From contig OW204001.1 of assembly GCA_934047225.1 (NCBI GenBank), positions 26,184,201-26,248,200 of the forward strand: a stretch of DNA of 64,000 nucleotides. Direction: 5' to 3'. Both the position numbers and the translations under genes were made by a program. Shown here piece after piece: positions 10,634-21,243 of this stretch (position 1 is the stretch's first letter; every line of letters starts with the position of its first letter). This DNA comes from Ypsolopha sequella (lineage: Eukaryota; Arthropoda; Insecta; Lepidoptera; Ypsolophidae). The notes under the pieces are model-generated. The model was not told the origin of the DNA, did no database searches, and saw only the letters and a list, made by a program, of their open reading frames with translations.

Positions 10634-10846
10634 TCAGTTTTTTTCTTCTCTATTGTTTGGGTAATTTGGGGGCTTTTCACAATCTGGACAATCAGGAAAG
10701 ATGACATCCTTTCTTCCAAACTTGAAACAAACTGGTACTCTTGGTTCTTTGCAGTTTTTTAAGGAATGGTCATCAGAACGACATCTAGGACAACACACAG
10801 TCCTAGTTGAATTAGCTGATTGACCATTTAAAGCGCTAACAGGCAA
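10634..10846 (-). pseudogene. Gypsy gag zinc-knuckle fragment
   Basis: A nucleocapsid-type C-x2-C-x4-H-x4-C knuckle is seen (C-C-P-R-C-R-S-D-D-H). It is followed by a second, damaged one in which the second cysteine is phenylalanine (C-F-K-F-G-R-K). Nucleocapsid binds the genomic RNA. It overlaps the main gag frame in another register, so a frameshift lies near 10840. Confidence 0.75.
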
Positions 10847-11487
10847 ATTTTGATTAAATAAGAATTTTTAGCAGATATATTGGAAGTCGTTTTAAAATTA
10901 TTATTTTGGTTATTACTAAATCTTGGGTAAAAATTGAGTGTTTTATTTTGACCTGAACTAGATGGTCTGTATGCAAAATCTGGTGCAAGAGTTTCAGATG
11001 AAACCTTAGGAGGTTCACGAAACTGTGAGAGACGAGATTGAAAAATTTCGTAATTTCGGCATTGGGAACGCAAATTTTCAATGCTTTTTATTTCGGTACT
11101 TGCAGCCAAAGTACAAGAATAACAAGGTCTGATGTTGTGTTGTAAAATTCCAAGTTTATCATCTTCAGGAAGTTTCTTTGACAGACGAGAAAACATACCG
11201 TGCATTATAGAAAAATAAATAGTTATATTTTCACTCTCTCCCTGAGTTCGTGCACGAATTTCTGATAACAGCCGGTAGTCATAATCGATTTGATCAAAGT
11301 CTTGTTTGAGTAAGACAATCAAATCGTCCCATGTATTGACAGTTTCACGGATACTGCAGTACCAGTGTAGAGCATTATCCGAAAATATCTCAGACGCAAA
11401 GTGATAAAACTTTATCAGGAGAAATGTTTCGTGCCTGTACAAATTCATCAACTCGTTGTATAAACGCACGAACGCAGGATTTCCCAT
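10828..11487 (-). pseudogene. Gypsy gag (retrotransposon gag domain)
   Basis: This is a Ty3/gypsy capsid domain: A-L-H-W-Y, then W-D-D-L-I-V-L-L-K-Q-D-F, then R-x-x-x-E-I-R-A-R-T-Q-G-E-S-E-N-I-T-I-Y. The order is the usual gag core L-x-x-x-A-x-x-W and the R-x-Q-x-x-x-E-x-x-x-x-Y motif. Upstream in another frame (to about 11560) the minus strand reads F-D-G-K-S-x-V-R-A-F-I, the gag N-terminus, so a frameshift near 11410 splits it. Confidence 0.82.
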
Positions 11488-11560
11488 CGAATTTGAGTTT
11501 GATTAGATCGGAGGTAACCCCACGATCACATGTTACCAAAATATTTGTAGCTGCAGTAGC

Positions 11561-12760
11561 AACTGATGGATATATACTTTTACTTTACTTACTGGCACTG
11601 GTTTTGAGAAATCTTTAAAAAACCACAAAAATATGTATGTCCCCCCCCCCTTATCTCCAAAACTGGTAAACCAAAAAATATGAAAAAAATCATGGTAATA
11701 TGTGTTTACGTAAATATTACAGAAAAAATAAAGCGGTCGAGAAATTCACAAAAAAAATTACAAAATTAAATTTATCATCCACAATACGGAAACCTAGGTA
11801 CGCGAGTCTGACTCACACTTGAATTTTTTAAGAATACAACACTTACTTATCTAGCCATTTTGAAACTTGGTATAATGACAGGGAATGGCACCATTATAAA
11901 TAAGTAATTTGAACCCACCATTAGTGTTTCTGCGTACCAAAAATCTTGAACAGAAACATTTTAAGATCCGAAATTCCTGGAAAAGCATCATTCATGTCCA
12001 TTGAAAGGTTTTCAGTTGTCATAGAGTTACTAGACTAATCCAAAACTAATTTAGAACCTATTAGTTGTCTTGTATGGTTATAATAACGTTAAATTAAGGT
12101 TGTGAAGGTTATATTTGGGTTTTATGTAAATAGTTAGAAAGGTTATAGTTATGAGCTACAGGTTTTGCTGTAGTTCTCAGAAAGGTTCTACAACGTGGGC
12201 CCTTTTTGCACTCAGGAGGTTAATATAAAGTAATTGAGACTATAAAGACTTATGAGCAGATTTTCATACAAAGGTATTAGAAACATTTCAGTACCTTTCT
12301 AAAACCTTAAAAGTCTGGCCCGGGGGTGAAACAACCTGTTATGTTATCTGCTGCTAAGCCGCAACAGAAATATAAACCATCTTCATTGTGGTCTATGGTA
12401 CATTCAATGTTGAAGAGCACCATCAATTATAAAAATGATAATATAAACATTTTGACTTTTATAATAATTAATTTATCTTTAATTTACTTAAAATATAATT
12501 TTATTAGCATGATAAATATCTTTACCAAACTAGAATTGAGCGTAAACTTGGAGAAAAAACAGAGTTTTAGTAAAAACTTGAGATACGCTGCCGATGCCGT
12601 CCTGCTGCCGGAGCGCCGATAATTATATGGAGGTGCGGTAATAGATACTAGATAATTATACGGAGGTGCGGTAATAAATACTACATAATTCTACTGGTTA
12701 AGAAGTTATTATTAATATTGAAGAAAATTTACGTAAGATTAACATACTTGAAATTTTCAG
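11561..12760. other. Intron without recognised gene
   Basis: A poly-C run occurs at 11641-11650. A 33 bp unit (GATAATTATATGGAGGTGCG and continuation) is present about twice at 12618-12690. Nothing else was recognised. Confidence 0.5.
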
Positions 12761-13045
12761 GAAAACCAGGCACTCCGAGAAACCTTAAAATTGATGAAAT
12801 GGATTATGATAAAAAAAAGACTCTTTTGAAATGGGATCCGCCCGAAGATGATGGAAACAAACCTCTCGAATATATTGTCGAATACAAACCTAAGGGTGAA
12901 CCTTGGGATAATGGCAAAAACATTACAGTGAAAGATCCTATTGCTGAAATACCAGAACTTGATTTAGAGAACGAGGAATATGATTACAGAGTGACTGCCA
13001 AGAACCTAGCCGGACAGAGTAAACCCACTGAGCCCGTCACCATGG
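12761..13045 (+). CDS. Fn3-domain exon 2 of titin-like modular protein
   Basis: This 285 bp exon follows a TTTTCAG acceptor and is closed by a GTATGC donor. It encodes one Fn3 domain beginning KPGTPRNL. Visible landmarks are L-K-W-D-P-P in strand B, Y-I-V-E-Y-K in strand C, and Y-D-Y-R-V-T-A-K-N-L-A-G near the end. The core is unusually charged (many D, E and K), typical of elastic muscle-protein Fn3 repeats. Its phase matches exon 1 and exon 3, so splicing keeps the frame. It lies 5.2 kb after exon 1 and 47 kb before exon 3. That it belongs to the same gene is inferred from strand, phase and domain type. Confidence 0.88.
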
Positions 13046-13130
13046 GTATGCTTCCTTATTTCTTCTTTTCTACATTTTAAACGCTAAATTTTTACTATCA
13101 GAGATTTCTGATCAATTCCCTTCACTTGAA

Positions 13131-13790
13131 CTATAGAATAGAATAGAATAGTTTATTTTTCTCAAAAACAGGAAGAATATAGTTTAGGTACATGTTATTT
13201 ATAGCTTAACATAATTTTCCAAAACAATATCTAACACTAAAATATACCTAAGTAATAAAAATTACTTGCGGTCCTCAGACTAGGTTGAGCCTGATTCATG
13301 AGGGCCCTTATTAACATGTGCACAGTTATTACAACTTTCGTTGACAATTTAAAATTTTGAATTGAGGTCACATACTATTTGTGAATGTAAATATGAATAA
13401 CAATATAAATTTCACTAAAGAAAATAAAAAAAGCTAACAACATGGTATATACTATATTATATAGTAGTATAATAAATAAATAAATGTAAGTTTTAACTAA
13501 ATGAGTAAATAAATAAATATTTATGTATATATTAACAAAAGCTACTGTACAATATAGAATAATTTTTCAGTATCATCATAATTCAGCTTAAATAAATATT
13601 TGGTTACCACCTTTTTAACATTAAATTGAGTTAAACTAGTTATTTTGCAAAATGAATTTATTTTATTATATAGAAAGGGAAAAAGGAACGAGGGAAAACG
13701 CTGAGCAAATTTGGTCCGACATAAGGGAGTCGTAAATCTTGGGCCTCTTCGTAGCGGTAGCGTGTCTAGAGCCAAGTTCACAAAAAAAAG
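13131..13790 (-). mobile_element. LINE 3' end: C-terminal ORF scrap, 3' UTR and TTCTA tail
   Basis: The minus strand reads an ORF end (13781-13542) with R-R-G-P-R-F-T-T-P-L-C-R-T-K-F, similar to the R-T-x-x-x-x-S-F close of CR1/jockey-type RT proteins. A 3' UTR follows, then AATAAACTATTCTATTCTAT as tail. Strongly 5'-truncated. Antisense to the host gene. Confidence 0.6.
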
Positions 13791-14855
13791 GCCGCAGCAG
13801 CAATGTGTAACATTACACGAACAATTTTGAGCTTGGTACTTTTAACCCCCTGATAACTCATTTCCTATTAGACTAACAAAAATACAATTCTGTGTATATG
13901 TTAACGTTTTCAAAAGTACCTACCTAAACTCTTAAATTTCATAAACTAAACTTTAACCGTCCCTGAGATATTCTCGTCCAAAATTCAATTTTTTATCACT
14001 GGCTTCTGTAAAGGAATTATTGACACGAAAAGAAGATGAAATCACTGGCTGACTGAGTCACTCATATAAAACCTAAATGACTTCCAGATGATCCAGAAAC
14101 TTTTTTGGATACGTAGAGTGTATTATGTATGAAATGTATGTAAATAACTGCCTTCCCAGAATAAAACGGTAATATCAAAATTGCAATGTTCAGGAAAAAT
14201 AAAAAATCGAAATTGCTTATAACTCGTTCTGTACATAAGGTAAAAACATTATCTTAGTATGAATAGGGAGGTTATTTTTTACTTAACTTATGTTAAAAAA
14301 ATAATGATTTAGTTCGCTATAGTGTTGGAAAAATAAATAAAAACTATGTTGGTATGACCTCATCAAACATAAGTTGATATTTTACCTCATTACGAGTACA
14401 TTACAACTTTGTTCAGCTTAGAGAATATACCAAAGGAGACGCCTTTTACAGGCGTTCCCCTCTGCCAAAGGTATGAGATACTATATCTAACACGTTATGT
14501 AAAACTAGTTCAGCCGCCATTTCTGTCATACGATTCCCGAACGTCTTTGCATACAGAGCTCCGAGAAGAATGCCGTTTTGTGCTTTGTATGGGTGCAAAA
14601 AAATGTCTAACATATCAAATTTACAAAAAGATGGTGTTACATTTCACTTGTAAGTATATTTTTGGTTATTTCATTCGTAATTTACTCATATTCAACATTT
14701 TTGAAAATGAATAAAATTCATATTTGGTGCCATAACTTCTTCTAAGTTAGTCTCGTAGGGAGTACGCCTACGTCACGATTCAGCAATACGCCGCAGCGAG
14801 ACTATTTTTGGTGTTGCCAACTACTACAAAAAATTACCTAGAAATTCATCAATAC
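13791..14855. other. Intron with one dispersed-repeat relative, no gene
   Basis: Part of 13750-14110 resembles 59190-59465 in inverse orientation, sharing GAACTTGGCT, GACACGCTACCGC and GAGTTAT. A 101-codon open frame at 14409-14714 has no recognisable domain and is likely chance. Confidence 0.45.
14852..14855. repeat. Target-site duplication ATAC (left)
   Basis: ATAC directly before the LTR matches ATAC at 22677-22680 directly after the other LTR. A 4 bp duplication is usual for gypsy integrase. Confidence 0.88.
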
Positions 14856-15293
14856 TGTAATGGCCCGAGCGGTTTGGCTGATATGTAATTCGATGCAGAT
14901 TTGATGAGTCTTGAACTCGAGTAAAACCCAAACTACTTTTAATGCACAAGGCTATTTATTACTTTAACACAGAGGTTACAATATTTACACAAGCTACACT
15001 TCAATACTTAATAATGAAGTATTCTTCTTAACTGCTAGTAATAGACTGACTGTCCAAGAGCTGTGGCAGCTATTTATACAATGATGACAACGCTTCGAGA
15101 AGCTACCACTACCCTTAGTCAGCATTAGTCATGTTGTTAACTAATGAGGGAGGAAATATTGGTCATAACTTTCTCACGTTTAGTCACTACTGAATACAAT
15201 GCTAATGATTTTAGATAACATTTCTTTTAAGTTGATCATTTAAGGAAACGAACTAGCAATGAATCACAGATGGAAATATTTAGGTACATTACA
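14856..15293 (-). repeat. 3' LTR of env-bearing gypsy
   Basis: The LTR is 438 bp, starts TGTAATGGCC and ends ATTACA on the plus strand, with TG/CA ends. It differs from the partner at 22239 at about four positions by eye. It carries the transcription end signals for the minus-strand RNA. Confidence 0.95.
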
Positions 15294-15304
15294 CTTCTCC
15301 CCTT
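15294..15304 (-). promoter_or_regulatory. Polypurine tract next to 3' LTR
   Basis: The minus strand reads AAGGGGAGAAG immediately before the LTR TGT, the usual plus-strand DNA primer position. Confidence 0.75.
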
Positions 15305-15382
15305 AAAGAATGAAAACAATTCAACAAATTGTTTTCATGATAAAATTTAAAAACTAATTACATTTTAAACATTACAAAATTA

Positions 15383-17176
15383 TTATTTTGTTCTTATTTG
15401 TGCTAAACGAAGAGAACGTCTGAGAGGAGTTTTCACATGACTATCTGATCTTGTTGGTGATTCTACATCATTTAATTCAATTTCAACATCTGTTGCAGTT
15501 TCGGAAATATGATCTTTGTTTAAATTGAATGTTACACAATTTGTAATTCTGCTACAACAATTTTTCGCATCTTCGATAGCCAATAATTTCCCATTAGTTT
15601 TACAAAAGAATTTTCTCATTATTAAATATTTCACGAATCGATATAGAAAATACAATCCAATTATTTTAAAAATGAAAGCAAAGTAATTGAAATATACATT
15701 GTTCATTACTTTTTCACAAACGCTTTCTTCTTCTAGATTATTTAATAGTTCATCAATCTTATCTATCTTATGGCTAGCTAAACTTAAACTTTCTAAATCT
15801 AATCTATCATGCAAATTTAATGGAACAAAATCTATTTTTGTCACATTCTGATTTTTTAGTTTTTTACAACAGTCATCTTCTATTATATTGATTGGAGGAA
15901 GGAACGAGTTATATCTACTTTCTAAACCAGAACTTTGTGTTTGTAGTACAATATTTGCTGTGTATAATTTACAGTTGTCGGCTATTGTTAGAATTCCAGT
16001 TTTATATAAATCAAAATCAATTGGATCATTATTTTTACAATTAAGAGTTGCTACGTTAGTTCTAGGAGCTATAAATAACCATTTATTTTCAAAATGCATT
16101 TTATACCATTGTTCATTATTAATGTAGCTTATTCGTGTATCACATTCTGATGGTATTTTATCGTTTGTAACTATCAATTGACTTTCACAAACAGGACTTC
16201 CATGTACAGAATAAAGTGGAGATTCTAACTTACAAATATATCTATAATTATTAACTAATTTCTTACACAAATTTAAATCTTCAATGGTAGTATAATGTAA
16301 CTTATTTACGGAAATCATAAAATATTTTACTTTAGGTAAAATAAAAATATAAGTATTATTTTTGTTATGTATAGGTACTGGAATAATGTTGTACAAATCA
16401 TAATCAATCTGAGTAATTAAAGGAGTTTTGATGACAAACACTAATTTATCGTTCATAACATATGATACTAAATTAGTCAATGATAATAACTCTGCAGCTT
16501 CATTTATGTTAAGATCAATAGGGTATTTGGTTTGAACTGGAAGATACGCAATAGTTTTCTTTAACTCTGTGATATATTGTTCAGGAGTTATAATAACTGG
16601 ATGTAATGCGTTATTCTTTGCAAATAAAATAGCATTTATTATTGTTGAAATTTCGTTAGTTACTTCAGTGGTGATGAGAGTCAAAAGTGATAAATGTTCA
16701 TCAATGTCTTGTTTTAAATTAATATCAAATAACTTTTCTGTCGTAACTTTGGTATAATTTGTTAAAACATCTAAATTTTCATTAAATATTTTTTCATTTT
16801 TAGCTAATTCTGAGATAGAATTATTAAAGTTCGTAATAGTTGTTTTAATTATATGATTTTGGGATTTCATTAGTGATATGACGTCTAGTTCATTTTTATG
16901 TAGTTTATTAATAGCATCGTCATACTTGATAGCATCTTCTACGTCCAAAGTTCCAAATAATATTTTAAATACGTATCCTACTCCGTCAATAAGGGAACGT
17001 TTCACTCTACGAAATGTGCTACTTTTTCCTGTTAATTCAATAAGAACATTTTCTTGATTATGTAATTGCGGGATTAGTTGTTCAAGTACAATAAGAGAAG
17101 TTTGGCAAAGAGAGAATTTACTTAATTTTTCATGATTACACACATACTTGGTTCTTGTAAGTGTATTGTCTATCAA
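15383..17176 (-). CDS. env: Envelope fusion protein, baculovirus F-like (errantivirus Env)
   Basis: Env would sit in the particle or cell membrane and mediate membrane fusion. The 597-residue frame has a furin-type R-V-K-R at residues 57-60, followed by S-L-I-D-G-V-G-Y-V-F-K and F-G-T-L-D-x-E-D-A-x-K-Y, the conserved start of the F1 fusion subunit in baculovirus F and gypsy Env. Many N-glycosylation sequons and paired cysteines follow. A hydrophobic span at about 494-518 is the membrane anchor, with a roughly 80-residue tail. No ATG opens the frame: it begins in the same frame just after the pol stop (17183). This fits env made from a spliced RNA that supplies its start and signal peptide. 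The frame is unbroken. Confidence 0.9.
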   Translation of the reverse strand: MIDNTLTRTKYVCNHEKLSKFSLCQTSLIVLEQLIPQLHNQENVLIELTGKSSTFRRVKRSLIDGVGYVFKILFGTLDVEDAIKYDDAINKLHKNELDVISLMKSQNHIIKTTITNFNNSISELAKNEKIFNENLDVLTNYTKVTTEKLFDINLKQDIDEHLSLLTLITTEVTNEISTIINAILFAKNNALHPVIITPEQYITELKKTIAYLPVQTKYPIDLNINEAAELLSLTNLVSYVMNDKLVFVIKTPLITQIDYDLYNIIPVPIHNKNNTYIFILPKVKYFMISVNKLHYTTIEDLNLCKKLVNNYRYICKLESPLYSVHGSPVCESQLIVTNDKIPSECDTRISYINNEQWYKMHFENKWLFIAPRTNVATLNCKNNDPIDFDLYKTGILTIADNCKLYTANIVLQTQSSGLESRYNSFLPPINIIEDDCCKKLKNQNVTKIDFVPLNLHDRLDLESLSLASHKIDKIDELLNNLEEESVCEKVMNNVYFNYFAFIFKIIGLYFLYRFVKYLIMRKFFCKTNGKLLAIEDAKNCCSRITNCVTFNLNKDHISETATDVEIELNDVESPTRSDSHVKTPLRRSLRLAQIRTK

Positions 17177-17182
17177 ATTATC

Positions 17183-19936
17183 TTAATTTGCTAACTTTAA
17201 ACGATTAGTATGTACTTTGACTTTCTTTTTACCTACTAAAATTGTAACATTTACAGGTGAATTAATTTCTAAAACCTCGAAGGGACCTGTGGATTGTTGT
17301 GACAATTTCTTAGATCGTCCAGGTTTAGTTGTTTCATTACTGAGGTAAACCTTATCTCCTAACTTATAACTTTCTAATTTACATTTTTTGTCATAAAATG
17401 GTTTATTGGTCTCCTTTGATTTCAATAAGTTTTCTCTAGCAATTTCTCTTGAAGCTCTAAGTTTCAAGGTAAGATCATCTATATAATCATCATAAGAATA
17501 TTTAAATTCAGGTTTGGTTAAAATTGCAGATGGTAATTTAGGTTTACTTCCAAATAATAATTCATATGGTGTGAATTTTGTTGATGTATGAACAGAAGTG
17601 TTGTAAGAAAACATAGCAAAATCTATCCACATGTCCCAATCAGTTTGATCTTCACGAATGTAATGTCTTAAGTATTCGGCTAATGTAGCATGACTTCTTT
17701 CTAGACAACCATTCGATTGTGGATGATAAGCTGTTGTTTTTATTTGCTTAACTTTAAACAATTTACAAACTTCTTTCATTAAATTGGACAAAAAGTCTGT
17801 GCCTTGATCAGTTAAAATTACTTGAGGAATGCCAAATTTACAAATAAAATATCTAACAAATGTGTTGGCTATGGTGACTGCCGTATGATCTGGAATAGGG
17901 TAAGCTTGTGAAAATTTAGTTAAATCATCTTGCAGGGTCAAGATGAATCGATTTCCACTTTCAGTTAAAGGGAATGGTCCCACAATGTCTAAACTGACCT
18001 TTTCTATTGCTTCGTTAGCAGTACTAGTGATTATCATTGGTTCTCTATGTTTTTTTCGCACTAATTTGTTTTTCTGGCAGGACACACAAGTCTTAACAAA
18101 TTGTTTAATATCGTTTTTCATATTAGACCATCTATAATATTCCTTTATTTTCTCATAAGTTTTGTGGTATCCTGTATGACCACCAATTGGATTTGAATGC
18201 ATTTCTTTCAATATTTCTGGTATTTGATAAGGTTCCGGAGTTATAAGTGTCGTTTTATGTATTGTAACTTTAATTTCACTTCCTTTAAATATAAATCTGA
18301 TAATCATTCGCAATTTCTTCCAATTTAATTTATCATAGCAATCACTTAAATGAGTGAGATGCAATTCTTTTTCTTTGTTTTGCAATAAATGTTCTTTAAT
18401 CTTGTAAATTGAGTTAAAATAATCTTCATATGTAGCCTTTTCCCAATAATGTTTTTTTACACAAGTATAATAATAGTTAATATCTTTTTCACGAAAATCT
18501 GCAAATTCATTTAGTTGCAAAGTAACATTTTTATTTACAATATGATCAAATCGAGATGTCAGCTTCCTTAAGCTTTCATCGTTAATTTTTCCATCTTCCG
18601 ACAGAGGAATCACAATATTTTTCGTTGCACGTGAGATTTCGTCTTGAGTTTCTTCAACATTATTATTTATAATAATGGTTTTCTTAGAGGTATCTAAGAA
18701 GTCATTGTATTTAATTAAACAAATTTGTTCACTTTCATTGGGAAGTTGTATTCTACTAAGCGAGTCCGCATTACTATTTAACTTTCCTGGTTTATAGATA
18801 GGTACATAGTCGTACTCTTCAAGAAAAATTCTCCATCTAATAATTCTCGAATTGTCGTTTTTAGGATTGAGAATAAATGTTATTGGTTTATGATCTGTGA
18901 TCATATTGAACTTTCTTCCATATAAATAAGGACGAAAATGTCTGATGCACCAAATTATAGCTAAAAGTTCTCTTTCAGTCGTTGAATAGTTTTGTTCGGC
19001 TTTATTGAGAGTTCTGCTTGCATAAGCTATAGGTAGGTCTTTACCGATTGGTCCTTGTGATAAGACACCAGCGATTGCAAAGCCACTTGCATCAGTTGTT
19101 AAATTGAAAGGTTGACTGAAGTCTGGATAAATTAAAACAGGCGGTTCACAAAGTTTTTTCTTTAAACTTTCAAATGAATGCTGTTGTAAGCTAGTCCAAC
19201 AGAAAGGTTCGTTTTTCTTTAAGAGCTTTGTTAAGGGCTGTGCTAAACTACTGAATTCAGGTATAAATCTTCGATAGTAACCAGCAAGGCCTAAAAAGCT
19301 TTTAATATCTTTGACATTTAATGGAACAGGAAAAGATTCTATCACGGAAATCTTTCCAGGATCTGATTTTTTTATCAGTAATAAATGACCCAGATACATT
19401 ACTTCCTTTTTTAAAAACTCGCATTTTTCCGGTTGCAATTTCAAATTGCTTTCTGAAAATCTTTCGAATACATCTTTTAGTTTCCTATTATGGTTTTCTA
19501 AACTATCAGCATGTATAACAACGTCATCTAAGTAAACAAAACATTTGTTTCCTTGTAATCCGGTTAAAATATTATTCATAAGGCGTTGAAAGGTTGCCGG
19601 AGCATTTTTTAAACCAAAAGGCATTCTATTATATTCAAAGTGACCTTGAGGTACACTAAATGCCGTTTTTGGAGAATCTTTTGGATGCATTTTAATCTGA
19701 TGGAAACCTGAGGCAAGATCTAAGGTTGTGAAATATTTTGAATGTCCTAACTGATCTAGGATCTCTGTTATTTGAGGCAATGGATATGAGTCACCTATGC
19801 TCACATCATTTAGTTTCCTATAATCAACAATAATTCTCCATTTCTTTTTACCGGACGCATCTGTTTTCTTAGGAACCACCCATATAGGTGAATTCCAAGG
19901 ACTTTTTGAAGGTTTGATTATTTCATCTTTTAACAT
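17183..19936 (-). CDS. pol: Gypsy Pol: reverse transcriptase, RNase H, integrase
   Basis: The 917 residues copy RNA to DNA, degrade the RNA strand and integrate the product. RT fingers carry V-D-Y-R-K-L-N at 37-43, palm F-G-L-K-N-A-P at 107-113 and catalytic Y-L-D-D at 135-138. RNase H shows T-D-A-S-G-F, E-R-E-L-L-A and T-D-H-K-P. Integrase has the H-x-x-x-x-x-x-H ... C-x-x-C zinc unit, then catalytic D in S-L-D-I-V-G-P, D in L-T-D-Q-G-T-D-F and E in C-L-E-R-S-H. All key residues are present. A single TAA at 19958-19960 separates it in frame from the protease part. It is followed in frame by env after one stop. Confidence 0.94.
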   Translation of the reverse strand: MLKDEIIKPSKSPWNSPIWVVPKKTDASGKKKWRIIVDYRKLNDVSIGDSYPLPQITEILDQLGHSKYFTTLDLASGFHQIKMHPKDSPKTAFSVPQGHFEYNRMPFGLKNAPATFQRLMNNILTGLQGNKCFVYLDDVVIHADSLENHNRKLKDVFERFSESNLKLQPEKCEFLKKEVMYLGHLLLIKKSDPGKISVIESFPVPLNVKDIKSFLGLAGYYRRFIPEFSSLAQPLTKLLKKNEPFCWTSLQQHSFESLKKKLCEPPVLIYPDFSQPFNLTTDASGFAIAGVLSQGPIGKDLPIAYASRTLNKAEQNYSTTERELLAIIWCIRHFRPYLYGRKFNMITDHKPITFILNPKNDNSRIIRWRIFLEEYDYVPIYKPGKLNSNADSLSRIQLPNESEQICLIKYNDFLDTSKKTIIINNNVEETQDEISRATKNIVIPLSEDGKINDESLRKLTSRFDHIVNKNVTLQLNEFADFREKDINYYYTCVKKHYWEKATYEDYFNSIYKIKEHLLQNKEKELHLTHLSDCYDKLNWKKLRMIIRFIFKGSEIKVTIHKTTLITPEPYQIPEILKEMHSNPIGGHTGYHKTYEKIKEYYRWSNMKNDIKQFVKTCVSCQKNKLVRKKHREPMIITSTANEAIEKVSLDIVGPFPLTESGNRFILTLQDDLTKFSQAYPIPDHTAVTIANTFVRYFICKFGIPQVILTDQGTDFLSNLMKEVCKLFKVKQIKTTAYHPQSNGCLERSHATLAEYLRHYIREDQTDWDMWIDFAMFSYNTSVHTSTKFTPYELLFGSKPKLPSAILTKPEFKYSYDDYIDDLTLKLRASREIARENLLKSKETNKPFYDKKCKLESYKLGDKVYLSNETTKPGRSKKLSQQSTGPFEVLEINSPVNVTILVGKKKVKVHTNRLKLAN

Positions 19937-19960
19937 TTTATCAATTTGTAATTGTACTTC

Positions 19961-20872
19961 TTAATTTAAAGCTTCTGGATACCTATAAGTTCGAGTATGA
20001 ATGGGTGTTTCCGTTTCAGTGTTAATCTCGTGCATTACTACGTCAGTACTGGACAATTTATCACCTTCTAAGTAAAAAATATGATTATATTGTTTACAAA
20101 GCGTTATCAAGGATTCTTTTTCTTCATTGTTTAAATGATTTGTCCTTAAGACACTTTCTAATTTTTCAAGCCTATTACTTTCAAAATTCTCATTATTCAT
20201 TGGGTAATTATCCCTTTTATCTTTAAGTTGAAATACAGATTCATGAGTCATTTCTTTATCAGTTATTTCTTGTAAATGAATGCTAGGAATTGGAATCATT
20301 AAATCAAATTCCGTAGTATTTAGAATGGTCGTAATGCCCATTTTGTTAACGTCAACGGAGACAATACTTGGACACAGAAGTACGCCACTTGTAATCTCAA
20401 CTTTTGGAATGATTCCTTGTTTAACATAATTATCGTTAGTTATTATTACGGGTATAACAACTTCCGACCTAGCTTTTATTTTCAACATTTTTTCTTTGAT
20501 CTCATTTGAGTCAGATCTCCTGGAAAACGGTTCCTTGAATAATTTGTATTGGTAATCACCTAAATGCAATATCTTTGTACCGTAATCAATAATTCCTTTA
20601 TATTTTTCTAATATATCAGCTCCAATAATACCATTTATTTCAATGGGGAATGAATCATCAACAACTTGGAGTTTGAAAATAAAACCGTTTAAGAATTTCA
20701 ATTCAACATAACCCAAAGTTTGTGTGGGCTTTTCAACATTATCAATTCCTTTTAATTCAACTAAAATGGCATCATTAATTTCAACATCAGTAGGCAATGA
20801 ACCCTTTTTAATCATACTTATTGTGGCTCCAGAGTCCACTAAAAAATCAATAGCTTTGCCATTACTTTCCAA
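19961..20872 (-). CDS. pol: Gypsy aspartic protease and RT N-terminal linker
   Basis: The protease cuts Gag and Pol. The active-site motif V-D-S-G-A-T lies at residues 12-17, then I-I-G-A-D-I-L at about 85-91, the second retropepsin landmark (flap/dimer region). The C-terminal 100 residues are the linker leading to RT, ending in Y-R-Y-P-E. This frame is the same as the following RT frame, with one in-frame stop between, and it differs from the gag frame. Gag-to-Pol expression therefore would use frameshifting, as is known for gypsy elements. The first ATG at 20872 is probably not the true start; the frame is entered by frameshift. Confidence 0.88.
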   Translation of the reverse strand: MESNGKAIDFLVDSGATISMIKKGSLPTDVEINDAILVELKGIDNVEKPTQTLGYVELKFLNGFIFKLQVVDDSFPIEINGIIGADILEKYKGIIDYGTKILHLGDYQYKLFKEPFSRRSDSNEIKEKMLKIKARSEVVIPVIITNDNYVKQGIIPKVEITSGVLLCPSIVSVDVNKMGITTILNTTEFDLMIPIPSIHLQEITDKEMTHESVFQLKDKRDNYPMNNENFESNRLEKLESVLRTNHLNNEEKESLITLCKQYNHIFYLEGDKLSSTDVVMHEINTETETPIHTRTYRYPEALN

Positions 20873-20964
20873 ACTAAATGTTGTAAAATAGCAATCATTA
20901 ATAGCGCTAATGAGCCCTTGAATTACTCGACTACCCTTTGGTTGGCTCGCACCATCAGGTAAAA

Positions 20965-21162
20965 TTAGTTTAAAGAATTGCCATTTGAATTATTTGAACG
21001 CGAATTAGAACTACCTGGGGACGGCTTGTTCTCAATGGATGCGTTTTTATTCTTTAATTTAAAACACTCATCTTTAATATGACCAAATTTCTTGCAATAT
21101 TTGCAAAACTTTGCAGGATAAAACTGCGCTTTAGGACGGTCATTATGATTCATTGTTCTCAT
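20965..21162 (-). CDS. gag: Gag nucleocapsid with two CCHC zinc knuckles
   Basis: The C-terminal part of gag binds genomic RNA. Just upstream of the ATG at 21162, in the same frame, lies C-Y-K-C-N-K-P-G-H-T-V-V-N-C, and inside it C-K-Y-C-K-K-F-G-H-I-K-D-E-C. Both follow C-x2-C-x4-H-x4-C. The tail is rich in S and N. It is in frame with the capsid part (21244-21843), from which it is separated only by a TGA at 21244-21246. The region therefore belongs to one gag with a single nonsense codon. Confidence 0.85.
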   Translation of the reverse strand: MRTMNHNDRPKAQFYPAKFCKYCKKFGHIKDECFKLKNKNASIENKPSPGSSNSRSNNSNGNSLN

Positions 21163-21243
21163 TCTGCAATTAACAACTGTGTGACCCGGCTTATTACATT
21201 TGTAACAATGTTTTGTTGATGAAACATTAAGATTTTGAAATTT

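Larger units (their letters stand above)
8570..11560 (-). mobile_element. Decayed Ty3/gypsy element without LTRs found
   Basis: On the minus strand gag, CCHC knuckle, protease remnant, RT and the start of RNase H occur in order. The sequence then jumps to the integrase C-terminus, so most of RNase H and integrase are deleted near 8960. Many frameshifts. It lies in intron 1, antisense to the host gene. Confidence 0.85.

Noticed and set aside
12326..12622. 98-codon plus-strand open frame before exon 2
   Set aside because: Composition is intronic and no domain is seen.
14409..14714. 101-codon plus-strand open frame
   Set aside because: No recognised domain, no splice context, AT-rich surroundings.
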